64,000 nucleotides of DNA from Ciona intestinalis (lineage: Eukaryota > Chordata > Ascidiacea > Phlebobranchia > Cionidae), in contig NC_020179.2 in NCBI RefSeq assembly GCF_000224145.3, positions 3,003,885 to 3,067,884 on the forward strand, written 5' to 3'. A program made the translations under genes and the position numbers. Under the pieces are notes generated by a model, which saw nothing but the letters and a program-made list of their open reading frames with translations, made no database searches and was not told the origin of the DNA. This document shows, in pieces, positions 54,401-64,000 of the stretch (the first letter of the stretch is position 1; each line of letters starts with the position of its first letter).

Positions 54401-57400
54401 CACCTAGTGCCCACTTACGAGTTACCACATATGTAACTTATTTACCCTCGCGTGGCGGAGCAACGAAAGTCGTTATAACACAGTTGTTCTGGTTTATACT
54501 CCTCGTGTCCACTTACGAGCTACCACGTATATAACTTTGTGGTGATTGTTATTTAGATTTTTTTAATTTTATAATCCTTGATCCTATACTATATTGAAGA
54601 AAACCAACAGGGATATAATTCACAACAAAATAACCTGCTTTCTAGTACTAATGATTTAACTTGACTTGCAGATATCGGCAGACGGATGTGCTACCCGGTT
54701 ATGGCAGATCAAAGTGACAGATTTTGTCCAGCAAAGTTGCCAGGATTCAAAATCTACAACGGGTTCTATTATCAATCTGAACAAACCGTGTCACAATACC
54801 CTGCTGCGGTTAACCTGCGACTGTAAGTGATTTATTTTTAGACTGACGCCTTACTAGCTTAAACTGTGTTTGCTAAATCACATCAATAGAAACAGATATA
54901 TAGCAGGGTGAGATACTTTTCTTTTTTTCTATTTTCTTGTCTTATTTGGTAGTAAACAAAGAACATTCAAAGAAATATAAAACCGTATTCTTATGACTCC
55001 CACAGACCGTTTTTAATTGTTTAAAACACGATCAGGGCTTTTGGATATTATGTGCTCAAGGTGTCCCATCTTTTCCCATCCTAATATATATGTTTTTTAA
55101 AAAAAAATACCGTGAGCACATAATAGCCCATTTTTTTAATCGTGATTTGAACAGTTATAAAAACTATTTTGGAGTCGTAATAATGCTGTTACAATTGTAA
55201 ATGTTCACACGATCATGATACTTGGATACTATGTGGTAAAAATGGTGTCTCATTTCACCCCAACCTACTATATGTTAAATTTAACTTCATGACTTATTTA
55301 TCAGTGGAACCAACGACGGACAGACCCGTTTTAGTTAAGCCTGAACAACTTAACGTTACGTGGTATCGGAATTGTGAGCCCATAACTAGAGACGAACAGC
55401 AGATACAAGAGGATAGGCACGGATTTCGAATCAACAATTTGCTACTTTCAACGTATACGGTTAGTTCATGTTCTGATATAGGAAAAATGAATGAATGTAT
55501 CTTGTAGAAAATTTCGCGAATCTGACCTTGATCTGGTGCTCATACAGAGTTGAACGGTTCTTGTGTAATGAAATACAGAAAGATCTGGTGCTACGAAGAC
55601 GTAACAGACAAAAATCGAGACAAACTAATTGTTTAATAAAGAATATTTTCTCAAACGGACGTACAGTTAGTCAAAATAACAGACTTTTTTATTATTGTGG
55701 GTTTAGCAAACGTAATTTTCGTTTTGTAATTTATTCATAATATAGTTAACTTTAAAGCTAATGCAAAGTATGTGTTTACAGACTTCTGCATACCACGACT
55801 TTGCGGCCGATTACAGCTGCGCAGTGATGCAAAACGGGCACACACGGTACATCAGACATTTTAAAATTTGTGTAAAACGTGAGTCGGTGTGTGCACCCTA
55901 ATCTAATTGATCAGTATTGTATATATATATATACTGTGGGGGAGATGGGATGCCTTTAGCACTTAATGTCCAAATATCCTGATCGTGTTTTAACCAATTA
56001 ACAACGGTCTATGGGAGTCGTAAGGATATAGTTTTATAATTCATTGAATGTTCTTTGTTTACTACTAAATAAGACGAGAAAATAGAGTTAAAAGGTGTCC
56101 CATCTTCCCCCACACTACTCTATATATACTGTGGGGAAAGATGGGGTACTTTTTGTACGTAATTGACCATTTTTCGACGGTGTTTTAACAATTGTCAACG
56201 CTCTTTTAGAGACATGAGACTACAGTTATATAATTGTTTGAATGTTTATTACCAAATAGAACAAGAAAAAATATTGAAAACATGTACCATTTTACCCCAA
56301 CCTATAATGTATAAAGTGCAATCGAATGTAGAATTTATCACCAACGTACTTATATGACTTGTAATATTATACTGATGTCCAGAAAGTGTTATCCGTTTTC
56401 CCTGAGTTATAAATAAAAGTACTTGCTAAAGGTAATTGCTTCTCAATCACTTTAGGCACTGTATTGCTGTGGTAGCAGATTTAGCAATCTAGTTTTGCAA
56501 GGAATATGCTTGCAATATGTCATATCAGTATAGATATTAGCTCAGACGTAAAAACGCCCAGAGAATTGGTATTTAATTAGTTTTGAATGTGTGCAATGTG
56601 CAGAGGTTAGATAGAAAATGAGATTCTGTTTTACTTGGTTGCAGAAAGACTACGAGTTAACAGGTCCCGTATCAGAATAACACAGAATAATACGTATATA
56701 TACCTCAAAAGAAAGCTGCTTTAATTTAGAGCTATCCTGATCGTGTCTCAAACAATTAATAACGAGCTGTGATAGTCGTGGGATGATAGGTTTATGATTT
56801 TTTAAATGATTACCACCAAATTAGACGAGAAAATGGAATGAAAAGGTGTCCCATCTTCCCCACTTTAGTATATTGTTTTTCTTAACAAAACTTTTGTAAT
56901 TTAGATATACGAAAACCGGCTTTTTCCTAACAGCTCCTACGGATGCAAATCAGATACCTGTTACCACCGCTGAAGAGCAGGAAGTGACGTCAGACTTGAA
57001 CAAAAACGTCACACTCACGTGTCATGGGTCCATTCCCCCGACATATCCAAACACAAGAATGGGATTTTATTGGGAAAAAGTTCTTCAAAATGGAACACGG
57101 TAATAAAGGACGGAGTTTGTCAGAATATTAACCGTTGTATATTATTGCATTTAACTGTTGTAATATCGTCAATATGTAGTAGGTTGGGGTAATATGGGAC
57201 ACAAGATATTTGAATATTATGCGCTATAGGTGGCCCGTCCACCCTCCGCAGTAGTGTATATATATGTATATAAACATTACAAATATATTCCTAAAAAATA
57301 TGACAATTTCTTGGTTTCTGACTTCTTTATTGTTGTATTATATTCGCTATTATATAAACACATCATAATTTCTTGATTATTTTACTGTTTTAAAACGATC

Positions 57401-60400
57401 GGTCGTTTAATACTTAATTTAATGCTGTGTTCGAACTTATGACATAAATTCTGACGCTAAAATTACACTCAAGCTATATCAGATTTAAATATTCGTTTCT
57501 ATTTACAGAGAAAGATTATGCGCCCTTTCCCAAACAGTCGGTGGATCTAGTCATAACAACTGCACAGAGTAAGCTTTAACTTAAATTCAATGTATTTTTT
57601 TCCTCTTGGATTTAAAAGCCACGCTTTTTAACATACAAATTAAATTATCAGAACTTTTTATCCATAGCGTGTTTAACAACTGTTGTTTTGCTGTTGATTT
57701 CCATTTTTTAAGTAACACGATCTTCGCTATCGTTTTATAATAAATAAATAAGCATATTTTATGTATATGGTATGTTACATCATAACATTAGGTCACTGTA
57801 AGCTGAAATATGAATACATAGTGTAGTAGGGATGGGAAAGGCGGGACACCTTTAGCACATAATATCAAAATATCCTGATCAAGTATTAAACAATTAACAA
57901 CGGTCTATGGAAGTCGTACGGTTTTATAATTCTTTAAATGTTCTTTGTTTACTATACCAAATGGGACAAGAAAATGGATTAAAAAAGGTGTGCCATCTTC
58001 CCCCATCCAACTATATTATGCGCTGACATTATCTATCTTACCCCACAGTACAATGATAATTTTTGGCTTAGGATTTCAGGTGCGACAAACTCAAGTTCGG
58101 TTTGTGCTAGTGACCCGGGTTTCAAAACACCAAACTGTACTGATTTTACCCGCGAAAGATTTACAATACAATTACGTATCTCGTAAGTATTTCTCCAACC
58201 CAGTGGCCACCAATGGGTTGTCCAAATTATCCTAAATCAAAATATGAAAATAAAAAACCACAAAGTAACATACTTTATAACTCGTAAGCGGGTACGAGGT
58301 GTATGAAACAGAACACCCGTGTTATAACAACTGTCGTTTTCCGGCCACATGAGGATAAAGCAAGTTACATTCATTTATGCGTTAAATGTTTGAAGCGCCA
58401 TTTTATTGGCTTTATTTCAATTACCAAAGTATAGCTTACTGGCAAAAATCAAGTCCAACCACTAGTTATTAATAGAGAAATATATTTCGCCTAAATGGCA
58501 TCGTGAGTCTCTTATTCAAATAGAATCTTGAACTTTTAATATTTAAAGTTCCATGAATTTTAACAAACCCTATAAAACAAAGTCGATTTTTATAGTAGGG
58601 TGGGAAAGATGGGACACCCTTTTTTTCTATTTTCTGGTCTCATTTGGTAGTAAACAAAGAACATTTAAACAATTAGAAAACAGTATCTTCACGGCTTCCA
58701 TAAACCGTTGTTACATATTTAAAACAAGACCAGGATATTTGGATTTCGTGTGCTAATGGTATCCCGTATTACCCCACCCTACTTATATATGGCCTAGTCT
58801 ATATATTCAGGTTTATTTAACAAAAAAATTTCATATTCTACTTTTTTAACAAAACTGTTTAAAAATGTGTTGAATCTACAGGAAAAATACCCATTTTTTA
58901 CATTTCTAACAGAAACGTTATGAGTTCTGATCTTGGCTCTTATATCTGCTATGCAACGAACACACGCGGGAAGTCATCAGCAAATATCACTTTAAATGAA
59001 ACCCTCTCACCACTGCCACCTAACGACGAGTTAAAGATTATTCTTGGAGTTGTAGTCGGTAAGTGATTTTTTCAATTAGATGACGTTCGAACGTAACTAT
59101 TTTCTCGTCCCACTTGGTAGTAAACAAAGAACATTCAAAGAATTATAAAACCGTATCATCACAACTCTCATAGACCGTTGTTAATGGTTTAAAACACGAT
59201 CAGGATATTTAGATATTATGTGCTAAAGGCGTTCCATCTTTCCCCACAGTACTATATGTTCTACTTTACAGGTCTGGTGATTGCAAGCGTGCTTTGCATT
59301 CTTATCGTCAGATATTTTATCACCGATTTTCAGACAATTTGGAAAAAATACTTTGCTTCTTACGAACGATGTAAGTTGTCATTTTTTGTTTCTATCAGAA
59401 GTTTAACTTATATTTAAACATAAATGGCTCGTTTATCTGCTAGGTGTAGCGACCACGCTTATTTTCTTCCAAATAAATGTAAATATATTTTAACTGTAAG
59501 CGTGTTTTGACACCTGTTGTTTTTTTTTAATAATTGCTAAATCTCTCTACTGTAATGAAAGAGACAAATAAAATTCGTAATTTCTTATTATTATTAATAT
59601 TATTTAAATCAACTGTATACGGAAATTTATACATTTTTTTCAATAAAATGCTGCAATTTGAGCGTGAGTTTACCAAAGATTTTTATCCTTTTTTTTATAA
59701 AATTTCCAAACAAATTGTTTTTTTTTCTAAACAGCCGTTAAGGACCATGCCGCGTTTTTCTCTTACTCATTGAGCCATGACGGAAATCACGTGATCAGAC
59801 AGCTCAATGATTGGTTCACCTCGAAATCGTATCGTGTTTATGACGAAAACAAAGAGGACAGTGGAGGTAATACATTGAATTTATAAACTATACTAACATA
59901 TTTGATTTTATTGGAATATGAGACGGCGCCATTTAAGCGAAATGTATAGTATACTGTGGGGGAAGATGGAACAGATGGGACAGTGTTGTTTAAATATGTT
60001 CTATAAATTAAAGTTTAAATACACCACAGGTCTTAGATACACTGGCGCAAAGCAAAATATCCAAATGAGCCATCGTGTTGTTATTGTCCTCACCGATGCT
60101 TATCTAGATGATGAAAACGCGTTGTTTCACACACAAACGGTAAGTGACGTTCGTATGTAACTTATTTATCCTTGAGTGGTGGGGGAACAACAGTTGTTAT
60201 TAAATGGGTGACCTAATTTTCACACACCTTGTGCCCACTTACGAATGGCTATATATGTAACTTATTTATCCTAGAGTGGTGGGGTACCGTCGTAACGACA
60301 GTTGTTATTACATGGGTGTCTTGTTTCATACACCTCGTGCCCACTTACGAATTACTACATATTTAACTTATATCATCAAGTGATGCGGGGTAACGACAGT

Positions 60401-61131
60401 CGTTATTACATGGTTGTCTTAACTCACACACCTCGTGCCCACTTACAAGTTACCACATAACTCGTTGTGGCGGGGTAAACGACCGTCGTTACAAAATGGG
60501 TGTCCATTTTACACATAAAATGCCCACTTTAATTAGTTACCACGTACGATTATTTTACTGATTATTGAATAATACCAGGCAATTCTTGAACTTGTACTGA
60601 ACGACGCTGTGATTATATTTATCGAGACCCCGAATATATGGAAGCGAATTAAAATGGACCCGTCTTTTCGATCACTTCAGATGGCTATGGAACATCGTGT
60701 AAGTAAACATGGTGAATAGCTGTTTTTGGTAGTACACAATGAACATTCAAGGAATTATAAAACCGTTACCTCACAACTTTTATAGACCGCAATTGCTTAA
60801 AACAGGATCAGAATATTTGGATATTATGTGTTAAAGTTGTCCCGTCTCCACCCTACTATTAAAGAGACAGAGTAAAACTATGTCGGGGTCTTTTATCCGT
60901 TGGTTTATACCTAGAAGCTTATTCTTTATGAATGTAGCGTCCTATATCTTCAACACAGCGGTTGTAAATAACAACTATACTTAACTGTTATTTATTCTAC
61001 AGCGTAATCACGTAATTCGATGGAAGGGTTCAGACGCGGAAAGTCAGCATAAGTTTTTCAAGAAGCTCGACATTGTTATGCCTAAACTACGAAGAATGCC
61101 AATCGTGATACAGAATGTTGACGTTCGGTAA
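51429..61131 (+). CDS. IL-1-receptor-like protein B (signal peptide, Ig domains, TM, TIR)
   Basis: 621 aa from 15 exons that all join in phase: 51429-51510, 53110-53285, 54163-54294, 54672-54822, 55305-55459, 55782-55878, 56934-57099, 57509-57568, 58072-58182, 58913-59058, 59272-59370, 59735-59866, 60030-60139, 60579-60698, 61003-61131. Exon 1 is a signal peptide. Exons 2-10 give about three Ig domains (NVTWYRNC, AADYSCAV, NVTLTCHG, DLGSYICYATN). The membrane helix spans exons 10-11 (IILGVVVGLVIASVLCIL). Exons 12-15 form a TIR domain: box 1 HAAFFSYSL, a HRVVIVLTDAY strand, an ILELVLNDAVIIFIE segment, and a box 3-like IRWKGSD near the end. Box 2 is poorly conserved (YDENKEDSGG), so coupling to MyD88-like adaptors is uncertain. 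Exon 2 carries a proline-rich insert in the first Ig domain, where paralogue A has an acidic one. The stop TAA overlaps a GTAAGA donor-like site. Nearly every intron holds an M1 copy. Confidence 0.92.
51547..51670 (-). mobile_element. M1 MITE, internally deleted
   Basis: Both ends intact, core partly missing. Starts 37 bp after the signal-peptide exon of IL-1R-like B. Confidence 0.85.
51688..51770 (+). mobile_element. S1 SINE 3' module fragment
   Basis: ATGAAACAAATACTCGTGTA to GAGAATTAATAAGTTTCG, directly after an M1 copy. Confidence 0.6.
52615..52808 (-). mobile_element. M1 MITE
   Basis: Full length with both ends close to consensus (TAGTAGGGTGGGGGGAGATG / CCCACCCTACTATA), one of the youngest-looking copies. 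Confidence 0.92.
52891..53085 (+). repeat. R4 copy interrupted by a short M1 remnant (52948-53036)
   Basis: R4 left part up to TTTTGTAAGATACAG, then a deleted M1 with both ends and the TTTTAAACAATG core, then R4 right part ATATATTTCGCCCGAAACGG. Ends just before exon 2 of IL-1R-like B. Confidence 0.75.
53437..53610 (+). repeat. R4 copy interrupted by a short M1 remnant (53491-53558)
   Basis: Same arrangement as at 52891: TTTTGTTAGATATAG, deleted M1, ATATGTTTCGCCTAAAATGG. Intron 2 of IL-1R-like B. Confidence 0.75.
53886..54090 (+). repeat. minisatellite, unit about 28 bp, seven to eight copies
   Basis: Variants of GGGCCAACTTTGGCCAAAAT followed by AAAAT. Each unit holds GGCCAA and its near-complement, so single units can fold. 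It lies 70 bp before exon 3 of IL-1R-like B. Open frames on the minus strand across it (repeats of AHFILAKVG-like peptide) are by-products. Confidence 0.9.
54345..54535 (-). repeat. two tandem S1 3' modules
   Basis: Two consecutive minus-oriented modules, each with CGTTATAACAC and CACTTACGAG..ACCACATAT, without heads. Confidence 0.75.
54900..55272. mobile_element. two M1 MITEs (54900-55088 minus; 55110-55272 decayed)
   Basis: The first is complete except for its left end. The second keeps GAGCACATAATAGCCC and a CACCCCAACCTACTATA end, about 30 bp before exon 5 of IL-1R-like B. Confidence 0.75.
55930..56309 (+). mobile_element. two tandem M1 MITEs (55930-56123 and 56127-56309)
   Basis: Same orientation, separated by a few TA bases; the second is more diverged. 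Intron 6 of IL-1R-like B. Confidence 0.85.
56731..56872 (+). mobile_element. M1 MITE, left part missing
   Basis: Begins at CTATCCTGATCGTGTCTC; right end CCCCACTTTAGTATA. Third copy in intron 6, about 60 bp before exon 7. Confidence 0.75.
57177..57258 (-). mobile_element. M1 MITE, internally deleted
   Basis: Ends retained, most of the core lost; 80 bp after exon 7 of IL-1R-like B. Confidence 0.75.
57824..58015 (+). mobile_element. M1 MITE
   Basis: Full length. A further right-end fragment (ATCTTACCCCACAGTACAATG) follows at about 58030-58053 and stops roughly 15 bp before the acceptor of exon 9. Confidence 0.85.
58185..58385 (+). mobile_element. S1 SINE, 5' truncated
   Basis: Starts in the middle (CAACCCAGTGGCCACCAATG) immediately after the donor of exon 9 and runs to the ATTC-type tail; 3' module close to consensus. 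Confidence 0.85.
58435..58530 (+). repeat. R4 copy, uninterrupted
   Basis: CAAAAATCAAGTCCAACCACTAG to ATTTCGCCTAAATGGCATCG without M1 sequence between the halves. Confidence 0.7.
58593..58785 (-). mobile_element. M1 MITE
   Basis: Full length in intron 9 of IL-1R-like B. Confidence 0.9.
59096..59255 (-). mobile_element. M1 MITE, left end missing
   Basis: Right end CCCCACAGTACTATA lies 16 bp before the acceptor of the membrane-helix exon, so the element borders the branch-point region. Confidence 0.8.
59440..59585 (+). repeat. R3 copy
   Basis: GTGTAGCGACCACGC to GAAAGAGACAAATAAAATTC, intron 11 of IL-1R-like B. Confidence 0.65.
59950..59985 (+). mobile_element. M1 MITE left-end fragment
   Basis: TACTGTGGGGGAAGATGGAACAG, about 45 bp before exon 13. 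Confidence 0.6.
60155..60550 (-). repeat. array of about five S1 3' modules
   Basis: Period about 80-85 bp. Each unit reads TTATTTATCCT.GAGTGG.GGGG, ACGACAGTTGTTATTACATGGG, then CACACCTCGTGCCCACTTACGA.T. No SINE head in any unit. Fills intron 13 of IL-1R-like B. Confidence 0.85.
60723..60862 (-). mobile_element. M1 MITE, left end missing
   Basis: Starts in the core TTTTGGTAGTACACAATG; right end TCCACCCTACTATTA. Intron 14 of IL-1R-like B. Confidence 0.75.
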
Positions 61132-61821
61132 GAAGCTTCAAAGTCAATTTACCTATTGCATTCGTTTTGTTCAATATACAGTAGGGTCGGGGAAGATGAG
61201 ACACTTTGTTGGACGAGACTTTTTTTTAATTTCTTTTTACGGACCCCCGTTTATTCATAATGGGCCATTTAATGATAACGAGGAAAATAATGTTACAGAA
61301 TTGTTTGACAGTATTATCACGACTTTATAAAACGCCCGTCAAAGCTAATTACTATTTTTAAATATTGAAAAAAAAAGTAAAATAGAAACAGTATATTTTG
61401 AACAGGTAAAAAATGCGAAATAGTAGTGTGCTAATTTGAATTCTCGCCAAATCATGGTAAAGCCGATGTAATTTTTTTGTTTGCGTGTGTGAACGATTAA
61501 AACTAGTTTCATAGCTTCATAAAACAACCTTGAATATTTCGTACAGTTTGATTTTGTCTTATTAAACTAGTTTTAGTTTTGTAAAAAACTGAGATATAAA
61601 CATGAGGAAAATAGGCAGCGGTCAATATGACTTTAATTTGGGATAAAAACAACAAAAAATATCGTTTTTAAGTTATATATATAAAGTTTACTTGGCAAAG
61701 GAACTAGTCGTTTCAAAACATGATCAAAATACTTGGATATTCTGTGCAAGAGGTGTCCTATCTTCCCCAACCCTACTATATACATACAACTGCATCTTGT
61801 GCATGTATTATTTAAATTGTA

Positions 61822-62002
61822 GTGTATGGGGGAAAGATGGGTTACCGATAGTCCTTTATATATTTCCTAATCGCGATCTGCAACAATTAACAAGAGTCGT
61901 GAGGTTTCCGTTGTTTAATTCTGCAAACAATCTTGATTTACTGTCAAATTGGACGATAAAAGAGAATGAAATTGTGTCCCATTTTAACCGATCTTACTAT
62001 AC
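61822..62002 (+). mobile_element. M1 MITE, diverged
   Basis: TAGTGTATGGGGGAAAGATG to TCTTACTATA, many changes in the core. Preceded by a right-half fragment at 61708-61781 (minus). Confidence 0.7.
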
Positions 62003-62221
62003 TTAAATTATTCTTGTTTGTTGCTGAATCTCCATACAGGCAAACAAATTCCTATCGCTTAATATTTTACACCGAAATCATCAGATTTTTTTCACTGTTC
62101 AAACTTTATATTTTTTAAAGGGTTTGAGACCAACAGAGGTTGGAAAAGAAAAATATCTCCTAGTGGCTATTTTGGTTGAACACTTTGTGTAAGGGTGCGA
62201 CATGGCGGTTGATAGCCCAAT

Positions 62222-62456
62222 CTGCAGAGTATGGCTGTTCCTGACAAGATCTTGCGCGTGCAAGACGGTTATTTTTCGCATGCACGCGTGCTATCATCAA
62301 AAATCGGCGTGCAAACCACGTACATTTCCTAGCCACAATAGGAAATCCTACTTAATTTAATACGTATTTTTTCATTGTTTAATTAACTGGCTTGTGTGGG
62401 ACAAATTATGGCGTGCATAACCCCAAAAAAGTTTGCTCATGCACCATACTCTGCAG
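62222..62456. mobile_element. M2 MITE, uninterrupted copy
   Basis: 235 bp with ends CTGCAGAGTATGG and CCATACTCTGCAG, self-complementary interior, no coding capacity. The 11-bp word GGTTGATAGCC occurs just outside both ends (62208-62218 and 62460-62470), as a target duplication would. Confidence 0.8.
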
Positions 62457-63689
62457 ACTGGTTGATAGCCACAGCAGACCAGCGGTCTAACTCTTATGAG
62501 ATGCAATTCAAATTATTCTGTAAGACTTTGAATCCATTACCGTACACCGTTGCGAATTGCTAAAGAAACAGTGTAAAAATTGTTGCAGATTTTAAGCCAA
62601 AAATTAGAATGTTTCGTTTATTTTTTGTCATTTGAATCAAGTGCACTTATTTCGTTGTTCCATAATGTTTTAGTTCTGTTTTTATGTCCTGTTTATTTTC
62701 AAGTTCCTTTTTATAAGAATAATTATAAAGCTACCAAAAATTGATTTGCCAAATTACTCTGACAATCAGTATTGTAGCATAATCTTAATTCTGACATCCT
62801 TTATGTTATTTTTATGAATTAGTATTTGCGCCTTAAAATTTACATTGCTTTTTCTAAACCGCTGCGACTGATTTTGTTTATAACGTGCTACAGATGCGTC
62901 AAAACTGAATAAACATTTTACAAAAAAAGTGCAAAATATGATTGAATTTAAAAATGTACTGTCTGAAGCATTTTAACTAAATGATGAAATGTGATACAGT
63001 TAGTTTGCTGAAAATATTAAAAATTAAACGCAAATCGCAATGCAAGAATGAATGAATGTAACTTATTTAGCTTCGTGTGCAACTACAGTACAGTATAGTT
63101 ACAATACAGTTCAACGTCAGTCGGTATAACACGGGTGTTCTGACGACATAAAGGACCCTGGTGTCCTAAAAATTATTCTTAAGAATTCATTTAAAATGAT
63201 ATTTTAGGTATAAACGGATAAATTACCCAACATAGTTTTTCTTCATCCATTCCATCGTAATACCAAGATCATATTATTAAAACCAAAACCATTAATGGAA
63301 AGAAACACAAATCAAACACGAGTTAGAAGATTTATTGAACAAAAAATGACACGTGAATCAAAAATGTTCACATTAGATTAGATAAATAGCTAATGGAAAC
63401 TGATCTTAACATTTTAAATGACCAATTTGACATACAATAAAAAGATAACAAAATCTATATACAATACACTAAATAGCAGCATCTGCTACTTATTTTTAAC
63501 ATTATATTCATGTGTCATAAGTTATTCTTGGTAATTATAACTTTTGTAAACTTGGATTCTGAAATGTTAAAAAAATTGCAACACAATCAAAAAAAAAACT
63601 ATTAAAAGAATTTATTTTGAAAACGATTAAAATACTTTCTAATTTTGAAAAATACAGCGTGTTTCAATTTTGTATATTGTTTAAAAAAA

Positions 63690-63812
63690 ATTGTTTTTAA
63701 CTGTAAGCGTGTTTTAACAACTGTTGTTTTGTCGCTATATATCTTGTCTTTTCGTTTATAATGTTTCTAAATCTTCGCTACCGTAATCGAAGAGACAAAT
63801 AAAAAGTTATTA
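63690..63812 (+). repeat. R3 copy
   Basis: TTTTTAACTGTAAGCGTG to the hairpin TTCGCTACCG.AATCGAAG and AGACAAATAAA. Confidence 0.7.
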
Positions 63813-64000
63813 TTATACTGAAAAAATTTGAAACACAAGTAATAGTACGATCCTCTGGCCAAAAACAAATTTAAAAACTTTCCACTCTGTGTTGATATCC
63901 TGGTGTTTTTACAAACTGTACATTAAACTTGAGAGTCCGCTGTTCCTAGTTCATTAACAGAAAATATTTTAATTTTAATAAAACAAAAAAATCATAAAAT

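Larger units (their letters stand above)
61132..64000. other. gene-free right flank
   Basis: Contains three M1 pieces (61178-61215, 61708-61781 and 61822-62002), an M2 MITE, an S1 3' fragment (63050-63140) and an R3 copy (63690-63812). The first few hundred bases should be the 3' untranslated region of IL-1R-like B. No further coding exon recognised on either strand. Confidence 0.5.

Noticed and set aside
1-64000. CRISPR array, LTR element, Polinton or other virus-like element
   Set aside because: No spaced direct repeats of CRISPR type, no paired long terminal repeats, and no reverse transcriptase, integrase, capsid or envelope-like frame was recognised on either strand.

Overview
The window is a piece of an AT-rich, intron-rich animal chromosome, almost certainly from the sea squirt Ciona (C. 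intestinalis/robusta type). The reasons are compact genes with short introns, proteins typical of animals (TRPV channel, IL-1-receptor-like TIR receptors, carbohydrate sulfotransferases, PHF5A, roadblock dynein light chain), and very many copies of a palindromic MITE (TAGTAGGGTGGGG ends) and a tRNA-headed SINE with an ATTC tail, the kinds of repeat described from Ciona. The species call is an inference; no database was used. Three runs of N (15059-15108, 18837-18998, 31531-31580) are assembly gaps.

Layout. 284-356 is a tRNA-Ala(AGC) on the minus strand. 1736-2899 (minus) is a two-exon orphan seven-transmembrane protein. 4499-6429 and 10904-14290 (both minus) are two four-exon paralogues of a Golgi carbohydrate sulfotransferase, separated by a tandem duplication of non-coding DNA (6678-8678). 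14363-17162 is gene-free and repeat-bearing. 17163-17453 (plus) is an intronless roadblock dynein light chain. 17853-28790 (plus) is a 16-exon TRPV-type cation channel. A 327-bp tandem repeat (about 28970-30040) fills the space to the convergent PHF5A gene (30185-32422, minus, five exons, complete at 110 aa). 33283-40634 (minus) is an IL-1-receptor-like gene with signal peptide, Ig domains, one membrane span and a TIR domain. 42238-48320 (plus) is an 11-exon gene for a basic, disordered protein that I do not recognise. 51429-61131 (plus) is a second IL-1-receptor-like TIR gene whose 15 exons all join in phase. 61132-64000 holds only repeats.

How the genes relate. The two sulfotransferases are tandem duplicates whose last exons look homogenised by gene conversion. 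The two TIR receptors are paralogues pointing away from each other around the unrecognised gene, and share exon structure closely. I infer that one would act in innate-immune-type signalling at the cell surface and that the TRPV channel is a sensory cation channel. The other genes look like unrelated neighbours. I saw no operon with tight intercistronic spacing, no CRISPR array, and no LTR or other virus-like element.

Repeats dominate the introns. I count roughly 48 whole or partial copies of the TAGTAGGG MITE (called M1 below), about 20 SINE loci (S1), two MITEs with CTGCAGAG ends (M2), and two smaller dispersed families (R3, ending CGAAGAGACAAATAAA, and R4, containing TATTTCGCCTAAATGG). All gene models were built by hand from open frames, splice-site consensus and phase. 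Exon borders are supported by phase bookkeeping but not by transcripts.
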